This document shows positions 1 to 8,361 of a stretch of DNA of 64,000 nucleotides, one piece after another (the stretch's first letter is position 1; each line of letters starts with the position of its first letter). Source of the stretch: Streptomyces sp. NBC_01317 (GTDB taxonomy: Bacteria; Actinomycetota; Actinomycetes; Streptomycetales; Streptomycetaceae); assembly GCF_035961655.1 (NCBI RefSeq), contig NZ_CP108393.1:2897501-2961500 (forward strand), in the 5' to 3' direction. The translations under genes and the position numbers were made by a program. The notes beneath the pieces are model-generated. The model ran no database searches. It worked only from the letters and a program-made list of their open reading frames with translations, and was not told the origin of the DNA.

Positions 1-465
1 CGTGAACGCGTCGGAGACGGTCTCGACGATCCCCAGGTCGACCAGGGCGGTGGCGATGTGCGGGCGGCCCAGGGAGGCGTCGCCCGCGATGCGCGCGACC
101 TGCTCCCAGGTGATCGGGACGCCCATCTCCTGGAGCTTGCGGACCATCGCCCGCGCGCGCGGGACGCGGTCGTCCCGTACCAGCTCGCGCTCGCGCAGCA
201 GCCCGGGCTCGTCGGGGTCGAAGAGGTACGCGAGCAGGTGCAGCCCGACGCCGTCGATCCGGCAGGAGAGTTCGGCGCCGGTGACGAGGGTCAGGTCCCG
301 GTCCAGGCCGGGGAGCGCGGCGATCGCCTCGGCGTGGCCGCGCGTGGAGTCGTGGTCGGTCAGGGCGACGACGTCGAGTCCGGCGGCGGCGGCGTTGCGG
401 ACCAGCTCGGCGGGGGTGTCCGTACCGTCCGAGGCGGTGGAGTGGGTGTGCAGGTCGATGCGCAC
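1..465 (-). CDS. PHP-domain phosphoesterase, C-terminus beyond window
   Basis: The first 155 codons of a metal-dependent phosphoesterase of the PHP superfamily (YciV/TrpH type; characterised members act on short nucleic acids or nucleoside bisphosphates). The reading begins VRIDLHTHS with the metal-ligand pair H6/H8. It continues with LTDHDS (D37-H38), GAELSC (E65) and GRPHIA (H136), the ordered PHP motifs. The start is a GTG at 465, with a GGAG about nine bases upstream. The gene runs off the left edge, so the C-terminal ligands cannot be checked. The substrate cannot be told from sequence. Confidence 0.85.
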   Translation of the reverse strand, partial: MRIDLHTHSTASDGTDTPAELVRNAAAAGLDVVALTDHDSTRGHAEAIAALPGLDRDLTLVTGAELSCRIDGVGLHLLAYLFDPDEPGLLRERELVRDDRVPRARAMVRKLQEMGVPITWEQVARIAGDASLGRPHIATALVDLGIVETVSDAFT

Positions 466-564
466 GACGCGGGACTCCGGGGCTCGGGACGGGCTGGGGG
501 ACGCTCCAGGATAACGGGGGCGACGGGGGATTCGAACGCCCGGTTCCGGATGCGGAGGAAAGCC

Positions 565-639
565 GCGTCCGGAGGGAAGCCCCCTCAGGACAGGCGTCCG
601 GAGGGAAGCCCCGTCAGGACAGAGGCCCCGTCAGGACAG
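565..639. repeat. 29-bp tandem repeat at the 3' end of the DUF6758 gene
   Basis: Two adjacent 29-bp units (565-593 and 594-622) differ by one base. A third, truncated unit (623-639) overlaps the stop codon of the gene ending at 631. Each unit contains the CTGTCCTGA context of the real stop, so the array looks like duplication of the gene's 3' end and its trailer. It lies in the gap between this gene and the PHP gene, both on the minus strand. Confidence 0.8.
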
Positions 640-1269
640 CAGTCTCGGCGACAGCGCCCCGCACGGCAGCAGCTCCACCTCCGCGCCCGCGTCCCGCAGG
701 TCCGTCAGCACCAGCTCGTCGTACAGCAGCAGCCCCGACTGCTCCGGCCAGACGATCGCCCAGAGCCACAGCCCCAGCGCCTCCCCCGCGAACACCGCCC
801 GGTCGCCCGGGGCGCCGTCCACCTGCCACAGCGGGGTGGGCCGCCCGGCGGCCAGCAGCTTGGCGTGCGGCGGGCGGTCGACCCGTATCCGCGGCCCCGG
901 GTCCGGGCCGCCGATCCCGGCGTACCGCGCCCCGAGCCCCACTCCCAGCTCCTCGGCGACGAGCAGCAGCTCCCCGACCCCGCCGAGTGGCGCGGGACCC
1001 GAGCAGGCGACGGCGGTGGCGCGTCCGCCGCTGCGGTCGTCGCCCGCGAAGGCGACGCCGGTGTAGAGCCAGCCGACGGGCAGGGGCCAGGGCATCCAGA
1101 CGGGGACGCGCGCCCGGTTCACCACCACTCCCAGCGCTTCGACGCTGGGCGGTATCACCGGCTGGAGCGGCTGGATCGCGCCGTGCGCGCCGCACTCCCA
1201 CGAGTCGGCGAAGAGGCCGGGCGCCCTGATCCGGCCACCGCACTTCGGGCAACTGGGTTCGCCCCTCAT
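631..1269 (-). CDS. DUF6758 family zinc-ribbon protein
   Basis: A 212-residue cytoplasmic protein that I recognise as the DUF6758 family of streptomycetes; function unknown. The N-terminus has a probable metal knuckle: CPKC near residue 7, then CGAH near residue 26, that is C-x2-C followed by C-x2-H. The rest is a globular Gly/Leu/Trp-rich domain without membrane segments or signal peptide. The ATG at 1269 is chosen because it places the zinc ribbon at the very N-terminus, as usual in this family; the SD is weak (GGGAGG about 12 bases upstream). The 3' end is duplicated in the adjoining tandem repeat. Confidence 0.75.
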   Translation of the reverse strand: MRGEPSCPKCGGRIRAPGLFADSWECGAHGAIQPLQPVIPPSVEALGVVVNRARVPVWMPWPLPVGWLYTGVAFAGDDRSGGRATAVACSGPAPLGGVGELLLVAEELGVGLGARYAGIGGPDPGPRIRVDRPPHAKLLAAGRPTPLWQVDGAPGDRAVFAGEALGLWLWAIVWPEQSGLLLYDELVLTDLRDAGAEVELLPCGALSPRLLS

Positions 1270-1389
1270 AGCGCCCCACGGTCCTCCCCGCTCGACGCCC
1301 CGTCAAGGACGATCACCTGGCCGGTACGGGAGAGGTCCCCGTCACCGCGGACGGGCGGTTCGCCGACCGTCGGGTTCGAGCCAGGCAGG

Positions 1390-1992
1390 TCAGTCCAGCG
1401 CGACCGACCGGCGCAGCGGATCACGCAGGTCCGTGCCCCGGGACAGCCACCGCTCCTGGAGTTCCCGTGCCCCCCGTACCCGCTTCCACGCCGCCTCGTT
1501 CACCGTCATCGGCAGCAGCGGCAGGAACCGCACCGGTTCCAGCGGCGCGTCCAGCGCCAGATCCGCCACCAGCCCGCCGGGCTCCCCCACCAGGACCGAG
1601 TGGAACGGCGCCCCCGGCCACAGCGGCCCGCCGACGTCCAGCGAGGCGCCCGGGGCCACGACGACCCCTTCCACCTGCGGCGACGCGGCCAGTACGGCCA
1701 GCGGGCGCAGCACCTGGTCGGTGGCGGCGAGCCCGGCCCGTACCGACAGGACCAGCTCCGCCCGCGGCCCCTTCACCGGGTCGGCGAGCATCTGCGCCGG
1801 GTCTCCCATCGGCTGGGCGGACATACCGAGCGTCGCGTACCGCATCACAACGTCACCGCCGCCGCCCGGGGAATCCAGGAAGCGCAGCACCTCGAAGCGG
1901 TCCGTGCCCAGGAAGGTCACCGCCGCGCGCGCGTCCGGTTCGCCCAGAGCGGCCTTGAGGTGGGCCTCGACCCGAGCAAGTATTTCTCCCAT
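1390..1992 (-). CDS. suppressor of fused (SUFU) domain protein
   Basis: A 200-residue single-domain protein of the bacterial SUFU family. It shows the family pattern VTFLGTDRFEVLRF near the N-terminus, then a central strand-rich region ending in LLPMTVNEAAWKR, where SUFU proteins carry a conserved amphipathic helix. Bacterial SUFU proteins are often immunity or housekeeping proteins of unknown partner; no toxin gene is adjacent. The start is placed at MGEILARVEAHL (1992); an in-frame extension to 2025 adds 11 residues without family resemblance. It lies 120 bp upstream of the DUF6758 gene on the same strand. Confidence 0.7.
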   Translation of the reverse strand: MGEILARVEAHLKAALGEPDARAAVTFLGTDRFEVLRFLDSPGGGGDVVMRYATLGMSAQPMGDPAQMLADPVKGPRAELVLSVRAGLAATDQVLRPLAVLAASPQVEGVVVAPGASLDVGGPLWPGAPFHSVLVGEPGGLVADLALDAPLEPVRFLPLLPMTVNEAAWKRVRGARELQERWLSRGTDLRDPLRRSVALD

Positions 1993-2413
1993 GCGGGGAG
2001 CATAGATCGCGTCAGGAACGGGCAAGAGGATCTATTGGCCCGCCGTCAGCTGATAGTCTTGGCCGCCGGTAGGGACAGCACGCAGAAGCGTGTCTCTCAA
2101 GTCCCGACACACGTCGTCCCCCACGGGGGACCGGCCGGAGGAGGTGGGGCTGCGGTGGATCGAAGTCACCCGGCCAGTACCAGCCGCTCTTCCGCACCTT
2201 TCCTTTCCTCTGTGATCTGAGGCCCCGCCCTTTTCGGGTCCGCGGCAGTTCGCACGACGGAAGAGCGCTTCAGCTCCCTTTTTTCTCGCCTGTCTGTAGC
2301 GAACGCCGTTCCCGCGACCCCGCGGTACCGCCCGCTTTGCGGACGTACGCATCACGTCCCCATTCCGGGCTGTGCCACGCCTCGCCGACGGCCTCTCCGT
2401 GAAGGAGCCCGCC
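1993..2413. other. 421-bp non-coding interval, probable corA leader
   Basis: No convincing gene. Read toward corA, the interval has a run of GC hairpins: GGGAC/GTCCC near 2070-2106 enclosing CACGC/GCGTG, then GTCCCC/GGGGAC near 2117-2132. Pyrimidine tracts follow near 2200, and a T6 run at about 2279-2284 comes right after a short GAGC/GCTC stem. A T6 tract is rare in DNA this GC-rich. The layout suggests a structured or attenuated 5' leader for corA, but I do not see the conserved core of the M-box (ykoK) magnesium riboswitch. It also holds the promoter of the divergent SUFU gene. Confidence 0.35.
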
Positions 2414-3541
2414 ATGTCGATGATTCGTGACCTGCGCGCAGCGGTCCGCCCGTCCCTGCGCAAGACCAGTGCCAGTTACGGCAAGTACGACACGTACGAC
2501 GCCACCCGTGACCCCTCCGCGTCGACCGCGGTCGTGGACTGCGCCGTCTACCGCGACGGCCGGCGGGTGAAGAAGGACCCGTGTGTGACGCCCCACGAGG
2601 CGATGCTGCGGGTGCGGGAGAGCGGCGGTTTCGCCTGGATCGGCCTGCACGAGCCGACGGAGGAGGAGTTCGCCGGGATCGCGGCCGAGTTCGGGCTGCA
2701 CCCGCTGGCGGTGGAGGACGCGGTGCACGCGCACCAGCGGCCCAAGCTGGAGCGGTACGACGACACGTTGTTCACCGTCTTCAAGACGATCCACTACGTC
2801 GAGCACACCGAGCTGACCGCGACGAGCGAGGTGGTCGAGACCGGCGAGGTGATGTGCTTCACGGGCCGGGACTTCGTCATCACCGTCCGGCACGGCGGCA
2901 AGGGCTCGCTGCGCACCCTCCGCCACCGCCTGGAGGAGGACGAGGAGCTGCTGGCCAAGGGGCCCTCGGCCGTCCTGCACTCCATCGCCGACCATGTGGT
3001 GGACGGGTACGTCGCGGTGGCGGCGGCCGTGCAGGACGACATCGACGAGGTCGAGATCGACGTGTTCTCGGCGCCGTCGAAGGCTGCGGGGCCGCGCGGC
3101 TCGGACGCGGGGCGGATCTACCAGCTCAAGCGTGAGGTGCTGGAGTTCAAGCGGGCGGTGTCGCCGCTGCTGCGGCCGATGCAGCTGCTGAGCGAGCGGC
3201 CCATGCGGTTGGTCGACCCGGACATCCAGAAGTACTTCCGCGACGTGGCGGACCACCTGGCCCGGGTGCACGAGCAGGTCATCGGCTTCGACGAGCTGCT
3301 GAACTCGATCCTCCAGGCCAATCTGGCGCAGGCGACGGTCGCGCAGAACGAGGACATGCGCAAGATCACCTCCTGGGCGGCGATCATCGCCGTCCCGACG
3401 GCGGTCTGCGGGATCTACGGCATGAACTTCGACCACATGCCCGAGCTGCACTGGAAGTACGGCTATCCGATGGTGCTGGTCGCGATCGGGGTGGTCTGCC
3501 TGACGATCCACCGCTCCCTCAAGCGCAACGGCTGGCTCTGA
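2414..3541 (+). CDS. corA: CorA family magnesium/cobalt transporter
   Basis: A 375-residue CorA-type Mg2+ channel of the cytoplasmic membrane. A large acidic cytoplasmic funnel (about 1-310) contains the long helix DDIDEVEIDVF and the stalk helix. The signature YGMNFDHMPEL (GMN near residues 336-338) closes TM1, and a second TM (about 350-367) leads to a basic tail, KRNGW. The start ATG at 2414 follows AAGGAGCCCGCC, an excellent SD; the in-frame extension to 2372 lacks one. It sits downstream of an unusually long, possibly structured leader and near a gene encoding MgtE-like regulatory domains. Confidence 0.95.
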   Translation: MSMIRDLRAAVRPSLRKTSASYGKYDTYDATRDPSASTAVVDCAVYRDGRRVKKDPCVTPHEAMLRVRESGGFAWIGLHEPTEEEFAGIAAEFGLHPLAVEDAVHAHQRPKLERYDDTLFTVFKTIHYVEHTELTATSEVVETGEVMCFTGRDFVITVRHGGKGSLRTLRHRLEEDEELLAKGPSAVLHSIADHVVDGYVAVAAAVQDDIDEVEIDVFSAPSKAAGPRGSDAGRIYQLKREVLEFKRAVSPLLRPMQLLSERPMRLVDPDIQKYFRDVADHLARVHEQVIGFDELLNSILQANLAQATVAQNEDMRKITSWAAIIAVPTAVCGIYGMNFDHMPELHWKYGYPMVLVAIGVVCLTIHRSLKRNGWL

Positions 3542-3593
3542 GCCGTACCCGCCCCCGGACGCTCCGGTTGCCGGTCCGTCTAAGCTGCGGCGC

Positions 3594-4109
3594 ATGACTG
3601 AACCACTGCTCGGCCAGGCGCTCGTCGAGGAGGCCACGAAGAAGTCCGGCATCGTCTGGGTGCGGGGCTCGGGTCCGGAACGGGCGCTCTGGTACGTGTG
3701 GCACGAAGGCGCCCTGTACCTCGTCGGCGACGGGCCGGGCGAGCAGCCCCTGCCCGGTCTCGCCGACGGGGCCGCCGCCGAGGTGACCGTACGGAGCAAG
3801 GACAAGGGCGGCCGGCTGGTCGCCTGGACGGCGGCCGTCGCCGAACTCGTACCGCGCTCGGAGGAGTGGGAGGCGGCCGTCGCCGAGCTGAAGGGCAAGC
3901 GGCTGAACGCGCCCGACGCCGAGGTGATGCCGGAGCGCTGGGCGCGCGAGTGCCGGGTCCTGCGGCTGACGCCCGGTGACGTACTGCGGGACCTGCCCGA
4001 CGGCTCGCTGGCGGCCGCGCCGCTGCCGACCGGGGCGACGACCCGTCAGCCGGTCCCCGCGGCCCTGGGACGGCTGCTCTTCCCGCGCCGGAAGCGCGCC
4101 GGGCGCTGA
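3594..4109 (+). CDS. conserved protein of unknown function
   Basis: A 171-residue soluble protein. The pattern KKSGIVWVRGSG...ALWYVWHEGALYLVGDG, then AAAEVTVRSKDKGGRLVAW, then an ARECRVLRLTP strand, resembles the split beta-barrel of flavin-binding PNPOx-like proteins. No FMN-contact motif is certain, so the fold is inference. A basic tail (FPRRKRAGR) ends the protein. The ATG lies 52 bp after corA on the same strand with no terminator between, so cotranscription is possible. It converges on the following lipoprotein gene with only 26 bp between. Confidence 0.7.
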   Translation: MTEPLLGQALVEEATKKSGIVWVRGSGPERALWYVWHEGALYLVGDGPGEQPLPGLADGAAAEVTVRSKDKGGRLVAWTAAVAELVPRSEEWEAAVAELKGKRLNAPDAEVMPERWARECRVLRLTPGDVLRDLPDGSLAAAPLPTGATTRQPVPAALGRLLFPRRKRAGR

Positions 4110-4135
4110 GCCGGTCCCGCGCGCCGGACGGCCCG

Positions 4136-4942
4136 TCAGCCGCCCGAGGAGGACGACTCCGGCAGGTCGCTGCCGTAGTCGACCGTCTGCCCCTTGGGCG
4201 GGGCCTCCAGGGTGAACTCCTTGCCCCAGTCCGTCAGCGTCAGCGTCCCCGCGCCGCCCGCCCGCATCAGCTGGAGCGGGTACGGCACCCCCACCAGCGA
4301 CACGTCGAGCGTGCCGCCCGCGCCCTTGCCGGCGATGACCTTGATCGTGCGGATGCCGCCGACCTTGCTGTAGTCACCCTTCGTCAGTTCGCCGTGAAGC
4401 GACAGCAGTCCGCCGAGCAGCACCTTGATGTCGGTGAAACCGCGCAGCTGCTTGTACGACGGGTCCTCCCTCGGCACCTTCACGTACTTGTCCTGGAGCT
4501 TGTCCGCCGCCTCGGTGTCGCTCGTGCTGGGCGCGGCGCTCTCCTTGCCGTCCGCGTCGCTCTCGTGCGTCCAGAAACCGGCGTCGGCCTTGAGGAACAG
4601 CTCGTCCTCGATGCGCAACAGCTCGAAGGTGTCGTCCTTGGACGTCACCGACCCGGTGCCGCCGTTCTCCTTGAGGCGCATGTTGAGGCGGTACGTCTCC
4701 CCCTGGCTGACCAGGGCCCCGGAGAGCCGCACGGCACCCGCGCCGTCCACCGCCGCCTGCGCCTTCTTCTCGATCCCGGCCGCCGTCAGCTTCCCCACCC
4801 CGTTGGTCCCCGCGTCCGGGTCCTCCGGGCTGCTGCACGCCGCGAGGAGTGCCACGAGCCCGGCGCACAACGCGAGGGAGAACACGGCCTTGCGGGCACG
4901 GCCGGAGGACATGGGAGCGGTCACGTACACACTGCCTCTCAT
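4136..4942 (-). CDS. LppX/LprG-like lipoprotein
   Basis: A 268-residue exported lipoprotein. A basic n-region (SSGRARKA) precedes a hydrophobic stretch ending in the lipobox LLAAC, so the mature protein is lipid-anchored outside the membrane. The mature domain alternates strands typical of the LolA/LppX fold (VRLSGALVS, YRLNMRLKE, ELFLKADAGFW, TLTLTDWGKEFTLEAPP), which in mycobacterial LprG/LppX carries lipids. The ligand is not predictable. The ATG at 4942 is used; MSSGRARKA at 4912 is an equally good start nearer the signal peptide. Confidence 0.75.
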   Translation of the reverse strand: MRGSVYVTAPMSSGRARKAVFSLALCAGLVALLAACSSPEDPDAGTNGVGKLTAAGIEKKAQAAVDGAGAVRLSGALVSQGETYRLNMRLKENGGTGSVTSKDDTFELLRIEDELFLKADAGFWTHESDADGKESAAPSTSDTEAADKLQDKYVKVPREDPSYKQLRGFTDIKVLLGGLLSLHGELTKGDYSKVGGIRTIKVIAGKGAGGTLDVSLVGVPYPLQLMRAGGAGTLTLTDWGKEFTLEAPPKGQTVDYGSDLPESSSSGG

Positions 4943-5181
4943 ACGCGGTGGGAGGTGGCAGACCGCAGCGTACCGGGGCCGGGCGAGGGGTCGGACACGG
5001 AGCCTCGGGGACGCCGTACGGACGGATCCACCCAGGCGTCCCGCACGCGGACGGGCTAGCCTGAACCCGTAATCCCGCAGGATAGAAGGACAATCACGGG
5101 TAAGAGCCCGGTCGGCGGAACACCGGCGGACGACAGCGGAACAGCAGCGCAACAACAACGGACGATCAAGGAGGCGCTCGG

Positions 5182-6477
5182 ATGGCGGCAGGCGCGTCTC
5201 GGGTCTTCGTCTCGCACCTCGCCGGGGTGCCGGTCTTCGATCCCAGTGGTGACCAGGTGGGGCGGGTGCGCGACCTGGTCGCGATGCTGCGCGTCGGGCG
5301 ACGGCCGCCGCGGCTGCTCGGGCTTGTCGTGGAGGTGCTCAGCAGGCGCCGGATCTTCCTGCCGATGACCCGGGTCACCGGTATCGAGTCGGGCCAGGTG
5401 ATCACCACGGGTGTGGTGAACGTGCGCCGCTTTGAACAGCGGCCGACGGAGCGTCTGGTCCTCGGCGAGCTGCTGGACCGCCGCGTGCGGCTGGTGGAGA
5501 GCGACGACGAGGTGACGGTCCTCGATGTGGCGATCCATCAGCTCCCGGCCCGCCGTGAGTGGGAGATCGACAAGGTCTTCGTACGGCGTGGCAAGGGCGG
5601 CGCGCTGCGGCGGCGCGGGGAGGCGCTGACCGTCGAGTGGTCGGCCGTCACCGGCTTCTCGCTGGAGGAGGACGGGCAGGGCGCGGAGAACCTCGTCGCG
5701 ACCTTCGAGCGGCTGCGTCCGGTCGAACTGGCCAACGTGCTGCACCATCTGACGCCCAAACGGCGCGCGGAGGTGGCGGCGGCCCTGGACGACGACCGGC
5801 TCGCGGACGTCCTGGAGGAGCTGCCCGAGGACGACCAGGTGGAGATCCTCGGCAAGCTCAAGGAGGAGCGCGCCGCGGACGTCCTGGAGGCGATGGACCC
5901 GGACGACGCGGCCGACCTGCTGTCCGAGCTGCCCGACGAGGACAAGGAGCGGCTGCTGACGCTGATGCAGCCGCACGACGCGGCGGACGTACGGCGCCTG
6001 ATGTCGTACGAGGAGCGCACCGCGGGCGGTCTGATGACGACCGAGCCGATCGTGCTGCGCCCCGACGCGACGGTGGCGGACGCGCTGGCGCGCGTACGGC
6101 AGCAGGACCTCTCCCCCGCGCTCGCCGCGCAGGTGTACGTCTGCCGGCCGCCCGACGACACCCCGACGGGCAAGTACCTGGGCACGGTGCACTTCCAGCG
6201 GCTGCTGCGGGACCCGCCGTTCACGCTGGTCAGCTCCATCGTGGACACGGACCTGCCGCCGCTGTCCCCGGGCACCCCGCTGCCGGCGATCACCAGCCAT
6301 CTGGCCGCGTACAACATGGTCTCGGCGCCGGTGGTGGACGAGAGCGGCTCGCTGCTCGGCGCGGTGACGGTGGACGACGTGCTGGACCACATGCTGCCGG
6401 ACGACTGGCGCGAGACGGGCTTCCGCGGCGTGGAGGAGACAGGCCGCGGCCTGGAGGAGACCGGCCGTGGCGAGTGA
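5182..6477 (+). CDS. PRC-barrel / MgtE_N / CBS protein lacking the MgtE channel
   Basis: A 431-residue cytoplasmic protein. Residues about 7-90 look like a PRC barrel (HLAGVPVFDPSGDQVGRVRD). Residues about 171-263 are the helical MgtE_N superhelix with repeats of the LADVLEELPEDD and AADVLEAMDPDD kind. About 280-410 hold a CBS pair (TAGGLMTTEPIVL, YNMVSAPVVDESG). It ends there with no membrane domain, so it has the Mg2+-sensing half of MgtE but not the pore. The ATG follows AAGGAGG. Its upstream region has a TAGCCT -10-like box at 5057-5062 and an ACCCGT/ACGGGT inverted repeat (5065-5101). The stop overlaps the next gene by 11 bp, implying translational coupling. Confidence 0.85.
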   Translation: MAAGASRVFVSHLAGVPVFDPSGDQVGRVRDLVAMLRVGRRPPRLLGLVVEVLSRRRIFLPMTRVTGIESGQVITTGVVNVRRFEQRPTERLVLGELLDRRVRLVESDDEVTVLDVAIHQLPARREWEIDKVFVRRGKGGALRRRGEALTVEWSAVTGFSLEEDGQGAENLVATFERLRPVELANVLHHLTPKRRAEVAAALDDDRLADVLEELPEDDQVEILGKLKEERAADVLEAMDPDDAADLLSELPDEDKERLLTLMQPHDAADVRRLMSYEERTAGGLMTTEPIVLRPDATVADALARVRQQDLSPALAAQVYVCRPPDDTPTGKYLGTVHFQRLLRDPPFTLVSSIVDTDLPPLSPGTPLPAITSHLAAYNMVSAPVVDESGSLLGAVTVDDVLDHMLPDDWRETGFRGVEETGRGLEETGRGE

Positions 6478-7057
6478 TCGTACGGAGAAGGACGGCGCCG
6501 CCAGGGAGCGGGCCCGGGCCGGGTCGACCGCGCTGACCCGCGGGTCCCGGGTACGGCTCGACCAGCCCCGGGCGCAGCGGCGCAGGCTGCTCCCGGACTA
6601 CGACCCCGAGGCCTTCGGGCGGCTCTCGGAGCGGGTGGCCCGCTTCCTGGGGACGGGGCGTTTCATCGTCCTGATGACGCTGGTGATCATCCTGTGGGTG
6701 ATCTGGAACATCACCGTCCCGAAGACGCTGCGCTTCGACGAGTACCCGTTCATCTTCCTGACGCTGGCCCTGTCCCTCCAGGCGTCGTACGCGGCGCCGC
6801 TGATCCTGCTGGCGCAGAACCGCCAGGACGACCGGGACCGGGTCACGCAGGAGCAGGAGCGGGTGCAGAACGAGCGGTCGATCGCGGACACCGAGTACCT
6901 GACGCGGGAGATCGCGGCGCTGCGGATGGGGCTCGGTGAGGTCGCCACGCGCGACTGGCTGCGTTCGGAGCTCCAGGACCTGATGAAGGACCTGGGCGAG
7001 CAGCGGGAGCGGCCGGCCGTGGACGGCCGTCCGGAACGCGAGGACTCCGGCCGCTGA
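6467..7057 (+). CDS. DUF1003 membrane protein
   Basis: A 196-residue protein of the DUF1003 family. A basic N-terminal tail is followed by two predicted transmembrane helices (FIVLMTLVIILWVIWNI and FIFLTLALSLQASYAAPLIL). A charged cytoplasmic coiled coil follows, with the family signature LLAQNRQDDRDR near residue 121 and a helix ending EIAALRMGLGEVATRDWL. The start overlaps the end of the preceding MgtE_N/CBS gene by 11 bp. That tight coupling suggests the soluble sensor and this two-helix protein work together at the membrane. Known members have no settled function. Confidence 0.85.
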   Translation: MASDRTEKDGAARERARAGSTALTRGSRVRLDQPRAQRRRLLPDYDPEAFGRLSERVARFLGTGRFIVLMTLVIILWVIWNITVPKTLRFDEYPFIFLTLALSLQASYAAPLILLAQNRQDDRDRVTQEQERVQNERSIADTEYLTREIAALRMGLGEVATRDWLRSELQDLMKDLGEQRERPAVDGRPEREDSGR

Positions 7058-7122
7058 ACTTTCCTGCCGGTGACGGTGCCCGGCCTTACCGGCCGCGGTG
7101 CCGGGCGCCGTACCATCTCGGT

Positions 7123-8283
7123 ATGGCTACCGACACGTACGGAACCGTCCTCCCGGCGGAAGACGCGGTGCGCGACGCACTGGCGACGGTGAACGACCCT
7201 GAGATCCACCGGCCGATCACCGACCTGGGCATGGTCAAATCGGTGGAGATCGGCGCCGACGGCGCGGTGGCCGTGACCATTTATCTGACCGTGTCGGGCT
7301 GCCCGATGCGCGACACCATCACCCGGACCGTCACGGAGGCGGTCGCCCGGGTGGCGGGCGTCACCCGCGTCGACGTCACGCTGGACGTGATGAGCGACGA
7401 GCAGCGCAAGGACCTGGCGGCGTCGCTGCGCGGCGGCAAGGCCGAGCGTGAGGTCCCCTTCGCCCAGCCGGGGTCGCTGACCCGGGTGTACGCGGTGGCG
7501 TCCGGCAAGGGCGGGGTCGGCAAGTCCTCGGTGACCGTGAACCTGGCGGCGGCGATGGCGGCCGACGGGCTCAAGGTCGGGGTCGTCGACGCGGACATCT
7601 ACGGGCACAGCATCCCGAGGATGCTCGGGGTGGACGGCAAGCCCACCCAGGTCGAGAACATGATCATGCCGCCGTCGGCGAACGGGGTGAAGGTCATCTC
7701 GATCGGGATGTTCACCCCGGGCAACGCGCCGGTGGTGTGGCGCGGGCCGATGCTGCACCGGGCGCTCCAGCAGTTCCTCGCGGACGTGTACTGGGGCGAT
7801 CTGGACGTGTTGCTGCTCGACCTCCCGCCGGGGACGGGCGACATCGCGATCTCCGTGGCGCAGCTGGTGCCGAACGCGGAGATCCTGGTGGTCACGACCC
7901 CGCAGCAGGCCGCCGCCGAGGTCGCGGAGCGGGCCGGCTCCATCGCCGTACAGACGCACCAGAAGATCGTCGGCGTGGTCGAGAACATGTCGGGCCTGCC
8001 GTGCCCGCACTGCGACGAGATGATCGACGTGTTCGGTACGGGCGGCGGCAAGGCGGTCGCGGACGGCCTGACGAAGACGACCGGCGCGACGGTGCCGGTG
8101 CTGGGCGCGATCCCGATCGACGTACGGCTCCGGGAGGGCGGCGACGAGGGCAAGCCGGTCGTGCTCTCCGACCCGGACTCTCCGGCGGGCATGGCGCTGC
8201 GGGAGATCGCGAACAAGCTGGGCGCCCGTCAGCGGGGCCTGTCGGGCATGTCGCTGGGGATCACCCCGAGGAACAAGTTCTGA
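7123..8283 (+). CDS. mrp: Mrp/ApbC family Fe-S cluster carrier ATPase
   Basis: A 386-residue P-loop scaffold ATPase of the Mrp/Nbp35 group, which holds and transfers Fe-S clusters. The N-terminal MIP18/DUF59 domain (about 8-95) has VNDPEIHRPITDLGMV and the SGCPMRDTI turn. The deviant Walker A motif is GKGGVGKSS (about 127-135), followed by DADIYGHSIPRML. The cluster-binding CPHC lies near residue 289 in ENMSGLPCPHCDE. The length is standard for the fused DUF59-Mrp form. It starts 65 bp after the DUF1003 gene and ends in a strong hairpin shared with the convergent gene. Linkage to tatB and sigE is conserved in actinobacteria. Confidence 0.92.
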   Translation: MATDTYGTVLPAEDAVRDALATVNDPEIHRPITDLGMVKSVEIGADGAVAVTIYLTVSGCPMRDTITRTVTEAVARVAGVTRVDVTLDVMSDEQRKDLAASLRGGKAEREVPFAQPGSLTRVYAVASGKGGVGKSSVTVNLAAAMAADGLKVGVVDADIYGHSIPRMLGVDGKPTQVENMIMPPSANGVKVISIGMFTPGNAPVVWRGPMLHRALQQFLADVYWGDLDVLLLDLPPGTGDIAISVAQLVPNAEILVVTTPQQAAAEVAERAGSIAVQTHQKIVGVVENMSGLPCPHCDEMIDVFGTGGGKAVADGLTKTTGATVPVLGAIPIDVRLREGGDEGKPVVLSDPDSPAGMALREIANKLGARQRGLSGMSLGITPRNKF

Positions 8284-8317
8284 GCCGCTGAGCCCGTGGT
8301 GACGCGGGTTCACGGGT

Positions 8318-8347
8318 GAGGGGCGGCTGCCGTGGCAGCCGCCCCTC
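8318..8347. terminator. bidirectional hairpin terminator between mrp and the convergent gene
   Basis: A perfect 13-bp GC-rich stem (GAGGGGCGGCTGC and its complement) with a four-base loop lies between the 3' ends of mrp and the gene on the other strand. There is no long T tract, as usual in Streptomyces terminators. Confidence 0.8.
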
Positions 8348-8361
8348 AGTTGTCCGTCGCG

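Noticed and set aside
1993..2413. M-box (ykoK) or ydaO riboswitch upstream of corA
   Set aside because: Neither conserved core could be found by eye; kept only as an unassigned structured leader.
2032..2463. 143-residue minus-strand ORF across the corA leader and start
   Set aside because: Composition is Arg/Gly-rich without domain features and it overlaps the strongly supported corA start; high-GC DNA gives many such frames.
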